Below, piece by piece: positions 1 to 5,406 of a stretch of 5,406 bases of DNA. The notes under the pieces were generated by a model. It was not told the DNA's origin. It did not search any database and saw only the letters and a list, made by a program, of their open reading frames with translations. Each line of letters begins with the position of its first letter. Position 1 is the stretch's first letter. A program made the position numbers and the translations under genes. Origin of the DNA: Alphaproteobacteria bacterium (GTDB lineage: Bacteria; Pseudomonadota; Alphaproteobacteria; Paracaedibacterales; JAKBAR01); contig JAIESS010000121.1 in assembly GCA_019745755.1 (NCBI GenBank), forward strand, positions 1-5,406, given 5' to 3'.

Positions 1-1879
1 GCCCTGGAATGCCCTGAGATTCTTGGTATATCTTCCAGTCATTTTTATTCAGTCGATAGAGAATCTTACTCGTGTAGAATTGCTTATATAAAACCCCCTT
101 GGTTTTTTCTTGGAACAGACCCTCGAAGCCACCTGAGTTGTCGTCAATATCAAGAAGATAATACTCATTCTTTTGATCTGAATTATTCTTAACGAACCTT
201 GCAAACCCAGTTGGCGATGCAAAGGACTCAATATTAACGACTTTGCTCTTGTCATCTATCCTAGCCTGCACAGTACCATGGTTACCGTAATCTACGAATA
301 AAGAAACAGGATAACAGTTAATTTGTGAGTTCTTAAGAATCCCAGCAATCTGGTCATCAGTTTGTTCTGGAATATTATTTTGTCTTAAGGCGGCATTTAT
401 ATTAGCTCTCAGTTCATCCTTTGTTAGTTTTCCAGGAGTAGTGACAGCCACATTCATAAAGGGATTATTTTGAGTATGAATGAATCCTAGTCGCTTCTTA
501 TAATTGGCATGACCAGGAAAATCAACATCCTTCAAAATCAGGGGGGGCTCACCGGAGAAACCTTGCTTTGACATCGCCATGATTTTAAAAGCATTTTCAT
601 GATTGAACTTATAAGTTTGTGGCAAAATAAAAGACTCATCTTTGAGTTTTTTCCTCATAATTTGTTGATAACGAGGCCTCAGATGCTGGATCACATCATT
701 GGGGAGAGCTGTTTTGTTATCTGAATCTAATCTTCTTAATGTATTAAAGTCATAAGGTACCCCGGATGTACCCTCCAAAAAATCTGAAAGCTCCGTCATC
801 TTCTTCTCTGCATCAGGACTTACCTTCCCGGATGATAAGGTAATCAAATTTCTTCTTCTGTTAAGATTTGGTTGATCATCCATATCGATACCACTATTTA
901 TGAGGGGATCAACATGGGCCACAAGATACCGTTTCTTTTGATTATCGGTAATCACGAATGTATCGGTGATATTCCCTTTTTTTTCATATTTATCGATCAT
1001 AAACTCTTCAGAATTGTTTTGACTATCTGTTGGGACGACATAGAAAGGAATGTTATCTTGTGGAACCGGTGCAAAGCCTGCAACCTCGTTTTCCGTGTCA
1101 AAATCAACCATTTTTACACCCTTAATCTCTTTTAAAGACTCATGTAACACTTTCATTTGCGGTTTATGGTTAAGAAGGACAACGGTTTTTGATCCTTTTG
1201 CTATATTCGTTGCAAGACTATAGGTTTCCTTAGGACTCCCTGGATAAAGTTCGTTTTCATCAAATGACACCTGAGGGTTTGTTGCTCCAATACCTCTTAA
1301 AAACTTATCAATATGATCCTCAGTAAAGGATTGTTTAAAATTATCCGGCACCTTGTCGGCGATCTTAGGTATAATTGTATGAAGGCTTTTATCCGTTTCT
1401 GTTATCATATTTTGAAAATAACTTCCAAGGGCATAAACCCTCAGCGCATGCTGATGAAAGAAATTAGTAGGGTTCGTAGTTTTTTCCCTATCGTCTAGAA
1501 CAAATTTATCCCAAAGGAAGTTCCCCTTAAACTCCGTCATAACCTTGTGCATGGCCTTAACAATTAATTTCTTGTCCGTGTTTGTTGGCTTCAAGTTCTG
1601 CTCCACCTTAGGTTTTGTACCATCAGACATAGTTCTACCCAGTAAAAGCGCAATAATATCCAGGCCATCATAGGAATAAGGATTCTCAGGATGCATCATA
1701 TAGGCAAGGCGCGTTGTAAAGTTTGTATTAGCGGCCGGTGATAGTGGGGGTGCCCAGTTTGAAAGGGGGTGGGGAGCGGGTTTAGATTTAGGTTGAGCCG
1801 CCATGGATGTAGTCATTGTGGACGTATGGATCACGCCAACACTCAACCCGAGTAAAAGAGATAATTTTATTAAATTCAT
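1..1879 (-). CDS. Large exported protein of unknown function (partial, C-terminus off the left edge)
   Basis: From ATG 1879-1877 the frame is open without a stop to base 2, giving 626 visible residues. The C-terminus lies beyond the left edge. A GGAG at 1890-1887 sits 7 nt before the ATG, a good ribosome-binding site. The N-terminus looks like a Sec signal peptide: Lys5, a hydrophobic stretch at about residues 6-17, and a plausible cleavage site after S25-M26-A27. A proline-rich segment follows (about residues 28-48, including KPAPHP and WAPPLSP). The rest is hydrophilic, rich in Lys, Asp and Asn, with no further obvious membrane segment and a single Cys (residue 522), which suits an exported or surface protein. 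I see no Walker A motif, zinc-binding motif or internal repeat. I do not recognise the family. Periplasmic, secreted or outer-surface location is inferred. The gene has its own candidate promoter and lies 82 bp downstream of amn on the same strand. It reads as more AT-rich than amn. Confidence 0.85.
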   Translation of the reverse strand, partial: MNLIKLSLLLGLSVGVIHTSTMTTSMAAQPKSKPAPHPLSNWAPPLSPAANTNFTTRLAYMMHPENPYSYDGLDIIALLLGRTMSDGTKPKVEQNLKPTNTDKKLIVKAMHKVMTEFKGNFLWDKFVLDDREKTTNPTNFFHQHALRVYALGSYFQNMITETDKSLHTIIPKIADKVPDNFKQSFTEDHIDKFLRGIGATNPQVSFDENELYPGSPKETYSLATNIAKGSKTVVLLNHKPQMKVLHESLKEIKGVKMVDFDTENEVAGFAPVPQDNIPFYVVPTDSQNNSEEFMIDKYEKKGNITDTFVITDNQKKRYLVAHVDPLINSGIDMDDQPNLNRRRNLITLSSGKVSPDAEKKMTELSDFLEGTSGVPYDFNTLRRLDSDNKTALPNDVIQHLRPRYQQIMRKKLKDESFILPQTYKFNHENAFKIMAMSKQGFSGEPPLILKDVDFPGHANYKKRLGFIHTQNNPFMNVAVTTPGKLTKDELRANINAALRQNNIPEQTDDQIAGILKNSQINCYPVSLFVDYGNHGTVQARIDDKSKVVNIESFASPTGFARFVKNNSDQKNEYYLLDIDDNSGGFEGLFQEKTKGVLYKQFYTSKILYRLNKNDWKIYQESQGIPG

Positions 1880-1901
1880 AGGCGTACTCCAAAGATAATT
1901 T

Positions 1902-1930
1902 ATCATATAGAAATAGCATATATTGATAAA
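1902..1930 (-). promoter_or_regulatory. Candidate sigma-70-type promoter for the exported-protein gene
   Basis: On the minus strand a TATGAT -10 box (1907-1902, one mismatch to consensus) is preceded by TTTATC (1930-1925, a weak -35) with exactly 17 bp between them. Transcription would start near 1895, leaving a leader of roughly 15 nt that contains the GGAG ribosome-binding site. The weak -35 next to a TTAA-N7-TTAA site fits an activator-dependent promoter. This is pattern matching in AT-rich DNA and remains tentative. Confidence 0.4.
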
Positions 1931-1931
1931 C

Positions 1932-1946
1932 TTAACAAAATGTTAA
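1932..1946. promoter_or_regulatory. TTAA-N7-TTAA site (CtrA-like box), also a 6-bp inverted repeat
   Basis: The 15 bp read TTAA, seven bases, TTAA. This is the spacing of full CtrA binding sites in alphaproteobacteria. It is also a perfect inverted repeat, TTAACA and TGTTAA around three bases. Its centre is about 44 bp upstream of the inferred transcription start of the exported-protein gene, next to the -35 box, where activator sites usually lie. A second reading is a weak AT-only hairpin ending the amn transcript, but no U-run follows it on the minus strand. That CtrA exists in this organism is assumed, not seen. Confidence 0.4.
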
Positions 1947-1961
1947 AAACTCATGAAGACT

Positions 1962-3494
1962 TTACCTAAAGGGTGGCTCATCAAAACCACGAAGTTTGCG
2001 GGAGTGGAGCTGGTCCACGCCCTTTTCGCGCAAAATACGACACGCTTCCAAACCAATTTTTAAATGCTGGCTTACCCGTTCGCGGTAAAAAGTATTCGCC
2101 ATGCCTTTGAGCTTCAGCTCACCGTGAAGAGGCTTATCAGACACACAGAGTAATGTCCCATAAGGAACACGGAAACGAAAACCATTGGCAGCGACCGTGG
2201 CGGACTCCATATCGAGGGCTACGGCACGGGATTGACGAAAACGTTCCGATAATTCCTTAATACGGATTTCCCAATTGCGGTTATCCGTCGTGACAACAGT
2301 CCCCGTTCGCATACGAAGTTTGAGGGAATGAATATCATCTTCATCATCATGATCCAGATCTGCAATAGCAATCACAGCATCCTGAAGAGCCATCTGAACT
2401 TCGGCAATGGCGGGTACGGGGACCCACGGCGGCAAATCTTGATCCAGGACATGATCCTCGCGCACATACGCATGAGCAAGAATATAATCGCCAAGGACTT
2501 GGTTAGCACGAAGACCAGCGCAGTGGCCAAGCATGATCCAACAGTGTGGACGAAGAACCGCCAGGTGATCCGTGATATTTTTAGCATTGGTAGGGCCCAC
2601 ACCAATATTAATAAAGGTAATGCCCTTACCATCCGCTGTTTTCAAGTGGTAGGCCGGCATTTGAGGGAGATGCTTTGGCATGTCCGCCACAGTGCTACTA
2701 TTATCAAAACGTGGATTCGTGTGAACGACATTTCCTGGCATGACAAAATGCGTGTATTCATCACCGTTTTTGATGGCGTTTAATCCAAATTCTATGAACT
2801 CATCAACATAACGTTGATAGTTGGTCAGGAGAACGAACCCTTGGAAATGCTCCGGTGCTGTTCCTGTATAATGGTGAAGACGGGAAAGCGAATACTCAAC
2901 ACGTTCCGCCGGGAATAAGGAAAGTGGTTTGACCTCCCCCGTCTCCGTAATGTACGTAGAATTTGCAATATTATCATCAATACGCTTGAGATCAGGCATA
3001 ACAAAACTACTTTGCATTTGCCACATCTTCTCAGGTTCCAAAGACGATGGTATCTCATCAATAATAAAAGGAAGGGGCATGGGAACATCGCTCATACCAA
3101 TGTAAATAGGCACACGGTGACGCTCCATAATAAGCGCAAATTGCTCCCGGTAATAGTCTGCAAATATATCAGGGCGGGTTAGGGTTGTGCCATACACGCC
3201 CGCTTCATGAGCCACGCCGTAGGACAAGCTAATATCCTTGTTCAGATCTTTTGCTTCAATAATAACAGCCGCATAAGGAAACGTTGCTTCTTTTGTTATC
3301 GATAGCGTATCCATAGCATCCGGGCATTCGCCTTGACACACTTGGTCAAAGGCTTTTTGAATAATTTCACAATTTTCTCTATAAATTTTCATGATTTTGC
3401 GCACAGCAGCATCAGCATCATAGAACACCTCAACATCACGCATGTGGCTGAGAGCAAAGTGAGAGAAATGATGGGGCTTTAAAAGTGGCGTCAT
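1962..3494 (-). CDS. amn: AMP nucleosidase
   Basis: This 510-residue cytoplasmic enzyme should hydrolyse AMP to adenine and ribose 5-phosphate in purine nucleotide salvage and adenylate-pool control. The N-terminal part (about residues 20-190) matches the AMP-nucleosidase-specific domain. The C-terminal part (about 285-490) is a nucleoside phosphorylase fold, with GVGPTNAK at 298-305, GHCAGLR at 323-329, DMESA at 428-432 and SDKPLHGELKLKGMAN at 452-467. The Asp of DMES is the expected catalytic acid in this superfamily, and the last motif is typical of Amn rather than of other phosphorylases. The length is slightly above the E. coli enzyme (about 480). An unusually acidic stretch, DHDDEDD, lies at 381-387. 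The ATG overlaps the ftsY TAA by one base (TAATG), with AGG 9 nt upstream at 3506-3504, so translation is probably coupled to ftsY. An internal ATG at residue 18 is possible but has no good ribosome-binding site. Confidence 0.96.
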   Translation of the reverse strand: MTPLLKPHHFSHFALSHMRDVEVFYDADAAVRKIMKIYRENCEIIQKAFDQVCQGECPDAMDTLSITKEATFPYAAVIIEAKDLNKDISLSYGVAHEAGVYGTTLTRPDIFADYYREQFALIMERHRVPIYIGMSDVPMPLPFIIDEIPSSLEPEKMWQMQSSFVMPDLKRIDDNIANSTYITETGEVKPLSLFPAERVEYSLSRLHHYTGTAPEHFQGFVLLTNYQRYVDEFIEFGLNAIKNGDEYTHFVMPGNVVHTNPRFDNSSTVADMPKHLPQMPAYHLKTADGKGITFINIGVGPTNAKNITDHLAVLRPHCWIMLGHCAGLRANQVLGDYILAHAYVREDHVLDQDLPPWVPVPAIAEVQMALQDAVIAIADLDHDDEDDIHSLKLRMRTGTVVTTDNRNWEIRIKELSERFRQSRAVALDMESATVAANGFRFRVPYGTLLCVSDKPLHGELKLKGMANTFYRERVSQHLKIGLEACRILREKGVDQLHSRKLRGFDEPPFR

Positions 3495-4399
3495 TACGCT
3501 AAACCTACAAGACTTTTTGCAAATTCACGGGCGTCAAAAGGTTGCATGTCATCAAAACCTTCTCCCACCCCAATGGCGTAAATGGGGAGTTTGTATTGTT
3601 CTGCAAGGGCCACTAAGATACCTCCTTTGGCTGTTCCATCAAGTTTTGTTAGTATAATGCCCGTAAGCGGAATTGTCTTTGAAAAAACATCCACCTGGTG
3701 AAGCGCATTTTGACCGGTTGTTGCATCAAGGACAATAATCGCCTCGTGAGGAAGATCGGGATCAAGCTTTTTTAATACGCGACCGATTTTTTCAAGTTCA
3801 TCCATAAGATATTTTTTATTATGCAGACGCCCTGCTGTATCAATCACAAGAACATCCGCGTCTTTGGATTGCTGATAGGCTTGATACGCTACACTAGCGG
3901 GATCTGCGCCCTCATGGGAGGTATACAGAGGAATCTTCAGACGATCTGCCCACACCTGAAGCTGCTCAACAGCGGCAGCGCGAAAGGTATCCGCCGCTGC
4001 AAGGCGCACATCTTGTTTTTCTTGCTGCCATCGACGCGCAAGCTTTGCAATGGTTGTTGTTTTCCCTGTACCGTTCACACCTACAACAAGAATGACTGCG
4101 GGCTTTGATGGGGCAAACTCAAGGGTTACTGCGCAAGGCTCAAGAATAGCAACGATTTCAGTAACGAGCATCTCCTTCACATCATCAACGGTAATATCCT
4201 TATCAAACTTTTGAGTGCGGATAACCTTAATAATACGGTCGGAAACCGGCACGCCTAGGTCACTCATAAGAAGCAGATCATAGAGTTCATCCAGCGTATG
4301 CTGATCCAGCTTTTTGTGAACGAAGACAGATTTCAGGCCATCGGACAACTTCGTCGATGTCTTTTTGAGGCCTTGTTTTAGTTTTTGAAAAAAGCTCAT
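3494..4399 (-). CDS. ftsY: Signal recognition particle receptor FtsY
   Basis: FtsY is the SRP receptor GTPase. It docks ribosome-SRP complexes (Ffh plus 4.5S RNA) at the inner membrane and hands nascent membrane proteins to SecYEG. All SRP-GTPase motifs are present: P-loop GVNGTGKTTT at 107-116, DTFRAAA at 137-143, DTAGR at 187-191, TKLDGTAKGG at 251-260, and the closing GVGEGFDDMQPFD. VLDATTGQNAL at 223-233 is also typical. The helical N domain spans about residues 25-90. At 301 residues it lacks the long acidic A domain of E. coli FtsY. Instead it begins with a basic amphipathic segment (MSFFQKLKQGLKK), a likely membrane-targeting helix. I chose ATG 4399 because AGGA at 4410-4407 lies 7 nt upstream. 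The upstream in-frame TTG at 4435 lacks such a site and would add 12 unrelated residues. The stop overlaps the amn start. Confidence 0.97.
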   Translation of the reverse strand: MSFFQKLKQGLKKTSTKLSDGLKSVFVHKKLDQHTLDELYDLLLMSDLGVPVSDRIIKVIRTQKFDKDITVDDVKEMLVTEIVAILEPCAVTLEFAPSKPAVILVVGVNGTGKTTTIAKLARRWQQEKQDVRLAAADTFRAAAVEQLQVWADRLKIPLYTSHEGADPASVAYQAYQQSKDADVLVIDTAGRLHNKKYLMDELEKIGRVLKKLDPDLPHEAIIVLDATTGQNALHQVDVFSKTIPLTGIILTKLDGTAKGGILVALAEQYKLPIYAIGVGEGFDDMQPFDAREFAKSLVGLA

Positions 4400-4470
4400 G
4401 GCTCTATCCTTACCGCTCAAAAGCAAAAGATGCAATGGGGAATTTTAGAAAAAAATCAGAGGAGCTCACT

Positions 4471-5142
4471 TTAAGCAGCTGAACGTGAAGTAAGAAATTC
4501 TTCTGTTAGCAAATATTTTCCTTTGTTATACAAAACTTCATTTGTTTTTCGAAGGGCAAGCTCCACATAACCTGAGTTAAAAGGCTCAAGATTGACATTC
4601 TTTGTCATAGACTCAACCACCGCGAGAAAATCCTTCATATGCTCAAAACCCTTTTTTGCCTCAAACTCAATAAACGTGCCAAATTCCTCAAATTTATCGA
4701 TGGCTAAAAGTAAAGTGTCCGTAACATAGGATGTACGCTTTTTATCCAAACACACTAGAGGCGCCAATTGATTGGCGTTTAGAAATTGTTCAAATGTATA
4801 GGGTGTTGGCTCTTTTATATCGATATACTCTTGAAGGGTGTGAAATGTATCTATAGATGTGGTTGCAAAAGGTACAGCGAAGTTGTACTCGTGACAAAAA
4901 ATATGATCGAACTGTGTTTGAGATGCATCCATATTAAGGTGTTGTGGGTTAAATTTAATATCCAAGGAGCGATTATTACGCAAGCGGATAAAAATCCCTT
5001 GCTGATAATAATGCCCATCAAGAGTGTCATAATACTGATCAACCACACGTGTGTCGCTCCCCTTGGTAAGGCGCCCAACAACAGCATCGAGATTACCATC
5101 AACAACGCGGAATTTTTTCTCAATTTCAATGGACTTTGTCAT
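4471..5142 (-). CDS. CYTH-domain triphosphate tunnel protein (class IV adenylate cyclase / thiamine triphosphatase-like)
   Basis: This 223-residue cytoplasmic protein carries the CYTH signature ExExK at E6, E8 and K10, then QYYDT (36-40), R53-x-R55 and K63. KKRTSY (134-139) follows, with D149 leading to FG..IEFE ending at E159 and E161. These are the metal- and phosphate-binding residues lining the tunnel in CYTH enzymes, which act on triphosphate substrates (ATP to cAMP, thiamine triphosphate, or inorganic triphosphate). Spacing and length resemble animal thiamine triphosphatase (about 230 residues), but the substrate cannot be read from sequence. The basic residue usually found just before the C-terminal Tyr-x-x-Leu segment is not evident around Y192, so activity may be altered. 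I chose ATG 5142 because AAGGAA at 5154-5149 lies 6 nt upstream. An in-frame ATG at 5166 would add eight residues before the conserved strand. The stop is 71 bp before ftsY, with no convincing terminator between them. Confidence 0.85.
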   Translation of the reverse strand: MTKSIEIEKKFRVVDGNLDAVVGRLTKGSDTRVVDQYYDTLDGHYYQQGIFIRLRNNRSLDIKFNPQHLNMDASQTQFDHIFCHEYNFAVPFATTSIDTFHTLQEYIDIKEPTPYTFEQFLNANQLAPLVCLDKKRTSYVTDTLLLAIDKFEEFGTFIEFEAKKGFEHMKDFLAVVESMTKNVNLEPFNSGYVELALRKTNEVLYNKGKYLLTEEFLTSRSAA

Positions 5143-5197
5143 AGATCTTTCCTTCATAAATGCCAATGGTCAGATGCTCATCATGGACCTCTTCTGC

Positions 5198-5227
5198 ATA
5201 TTAACAATTATTCAGGGTTTTTAACAC
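5198..5227 (-). promoter_or_regulatory. Weak candidate promoter upstream of the CYTH gene
   Basis: On the minus strand TAATAT (5203-5198) could serve as a -10 box, with GTGTTA (5227-5222) 18 bp upstream as a poor -35. Both overlap TTAA motifs of the phased array, so a protein bound there would compete with or assist polymerase. The leader would be about 50 nt. Several other AT-rich hexamers nearby are nearly as good, so this is a low-confidence choice. Confidence 0.2.
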
Positions 5228-5277
5228 AGTCTTCATAGTTCTTAATTTTTCCTTAACACACATTAACAATTGGTTAA
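5201..5277. promoter_or_regulatory. Array of six helically phased TTAA motifs, including two TTAA-N7-TTAA sites
   Basis: TTAA occurs at 5201, 5221, 5242, 5253, 5263 and 5274. The intervals are 20, 21, 11, 10 and 11 bp, so all six fall on nearly the same face of the helix (73 bp, about seven turns). The pairs 5242-5256 and 5263-5277 have the exact N7 spacing of CtrA full sites, and five of the six motifs extend to TTAAC on one strand. The array lies 59-135 bp upstream of the CYTH start. I infer a regulatory array for a CtrA-like or other cooperative regulator of the CYTH-ftsY-amn genes. An alternative source for part of the phasing is the overlapping small ORF, in which TTA leucine codons recur every 21 bases. 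No DnaA boxes accompany it. Confidence 0.4.
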
Positions 5278-5284
5278 TGCTCAT
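5201..5284 (-). CDS. Candidate small ORF, 27 residues, amphipathic helix (speculative)
   Basis: ATG 5284-5282 opens a 27-codon frame ending in TAA at 5203-5201. AGGG lies 6 nt upstream of the ATG. The peptide has hydrophobic residues at 7, 10, 14, 17, 21 and 24 (Leu, Val, Leu, Met, Leu, Leu), a perfect a/d heptad pattern. Lys, Arg and Glu lie between them, so it could form a basic amphipathic or coiled-coil helix. It ends 58 bp before the CYTH start and could be a leader peptide or small membrane-active protein. Against this, it is very short, the DNA is AT-rich, and the same bases form the TTAA array. Its ribosome-binding site lies in one arm of the hairpin at 5287-5308. Confidence 0.2.
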   Translation of the reverse strand: MSINQLLMCVKEKLRTMKTVLKTLNNC

Positions 5285-5286
5285 AT

Positions 5287-5316
5287 CCTACCCTACCACT
5301 AGGGTGGGGGTCCACC
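5287..5316. other. Two mutually exclusive GC-rich hairpins
   Basis: Hairpin 1 pairs 5287-5295 with 5300-5308 (nine pairs, one a G-T type, four-base loop). Hairpin 2 pairs GGTGG at 5303-5307 with CCACC at 5312-5316 around four bases. They share 5303-5307 and cannot form together. In a minus-strand transcript hairpin 2 would form first and hairpin 1 would trap the AGGG before the small ORF, so a switch or attenuator is conceivable. The block is strikingly GC-rich against its AT-rich flanks and could also be part of a dispersed palindromic repeat. Neither hairpin is followed by a U-run on either strand. Confidence 0.35.
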
Positions 5317-5329
5317 TCCCTCGTAGCTC

Positions 5330-5372
5330 TCTGCAATTTAAAAAACATAAGGAGCCAGCTCCCTTTTGCAGA
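5330..5372. repeat. Inverted repeat enclosing a smaller hairpin
   Basis: TCTGCAA at 5330-5336 is the exact inverted copy of TTGCAGA at 5366-5372. The 29 bases between contain a second hairpin, GGAG (5351-5354) pairing with CTCC (5359-5362), and A- and T-runs that could extend the outer stem. A nested palindrome like this may be a transcript-end structure or a small palindromic repeat element. No coding region overlaps it convincingly. Confidence 0.35.
5340..5367 (-). terminator. Possible Rho-independent terminator of a gene beyond the right edge
   Basis: Read on the minus strand, AA(G)GGAG - CTGG - CTCCTT forms a stem of about six pairs with one bulged G, and a run of six T (5345-5340) follows four bases later. 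This would end a minus-strand transcript entering from the right. The stem is short and the gap before the T-run is not ideal. No tail of such a gene can be recognised in 5368-5406. Confidence 0.25.
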
Positions 5373-5406
5373 AAGTAAAAAATGTAACAATGTCCTGTCT
5401 CATACT

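Noticed and set aside
49..255. Minus-strand 68-codon frame near the left edge
   Set aside because: It is an out-of-frame shadow of the exported-protein gene, whose own frame stays open through this stretch.
541..600. GFSG in the exported protein as a helicase- or ATPase-type motif
   Set aside because: No Walker A or Walker B motif is present in the 626 visible residues, so there is no support for an ATPase.
2328..2783. Plus-strand open frame of 151 codons inside amn
   Set aside because: It lies fully antisense to a well-conserved enzyme gene, without a recognisable domain. It is a reading-frame shadow, as are the plus-strand frames at 872-1135, 1313-1498, 3821-4108 and 4786-5238.
4400..4435. 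Upstream TTG start giving FtsY 12 extra residues
   Set aside because: It has no ribosome-binding site and the added residues are not FtsY-like. ATG 4399 has AGGA at ideal spacing and gives a proper amphipathic N-terminus.
4443..4470. T7 run on the minus strand (4455-4449) between the CYTH gene and ftsY, a possible terminator
   Set aside because: Only a weak four-pair stem can be drawn upstream, and it ends about eight bases before the T-run, so it does not look like a working Rho-independent terminator.
5143..5166. Upstream ATG for the CYTH protein (eight extra residues)
   Set aside because: The internal ATG has AAGGAA 6 nt upstream and places the ExExK strand at the normal distance from the N-terminus.
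5338..5406. Minus-strand open frame entering from the right and ending in TAA at 5340-5338, a possible gene tail
   Set aside because: Only 22 codons are visible, it runs through the nested palindrome, and the residues show no recognisable pattern.
5201..5406. Replication origin, suggested by clustered CtrA-like sites
   Set aside because: I see no DnaA boxes (TTATNCACA) on either strand in the region and no origin-associated genes in the window.
5281..5406. 4.5S RNA, tmRNA or another known structured RNA near the right edge
   Set aside because: None of the conserved sequence of these RNAs, such as the SRP RNA tetraloop region, is present. Only generic hairpins are visible.

Overview
The window looks like part of a chromosome from a moderately AT-rich alphaproteobacterium. 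This is inferred from three things: a short FtsY with no acidic N-terminal domain, an AMP nucleosidase of the proteobacterial type, and spaced TTAA-N7-TTAA motifs of the kind bound by the alphaproteobacterial regulator CtrA in two intergenic regions. An endosymbiont-like lineage such as Holosporales is possible but not shown. All supported genes lie on the minus strand, so transcription runs right to left.

The right edge (5143-5406) has no confident gene. It holds a 73-bp array of six helically phased TTAA motifs, an overlapping 27-codon candidate small ORF, two mutually exclusive GC-rich hairpins, and a larger inverted repeat that may be the terminator of a gene beyond the right edge. This is the probable control region for the genes to its left.

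Next come a CYTH-fold triphosphate tunnel enzyme (4471-5142), ftsY encoding the SRP receptor (3494-4399), and amn encoding AMP nucleosidase (1962-3494). ftsY and amn overlap by one base (TAATG) and are almost certainly co-transcribed and translationally coupled. The CYTH gene sits 71 bp upstream and may belong to the same operon. Functionally the set mixes membrane-protein targeting with phosphate and purine-nucleotide chemistry. No single pathway joins all three.

An 82-bp gap (1880-1961) follows, carrying a second TTAA-N7-TTAA site just upstream of a plausible promoter. It precedes a long ORF that starts at 1879 and stays open to base 1, leaving the window unfinished (at least 626 residues). 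That protein has a signal peptide and a proline-rich mature N-terminus, and matches no family I can name. It is the main unknown here. The start codons of ftsY and of the CYTH gene are placed at internal ATGs with good ribosome-binding sites, not at the most upstream possible starts.
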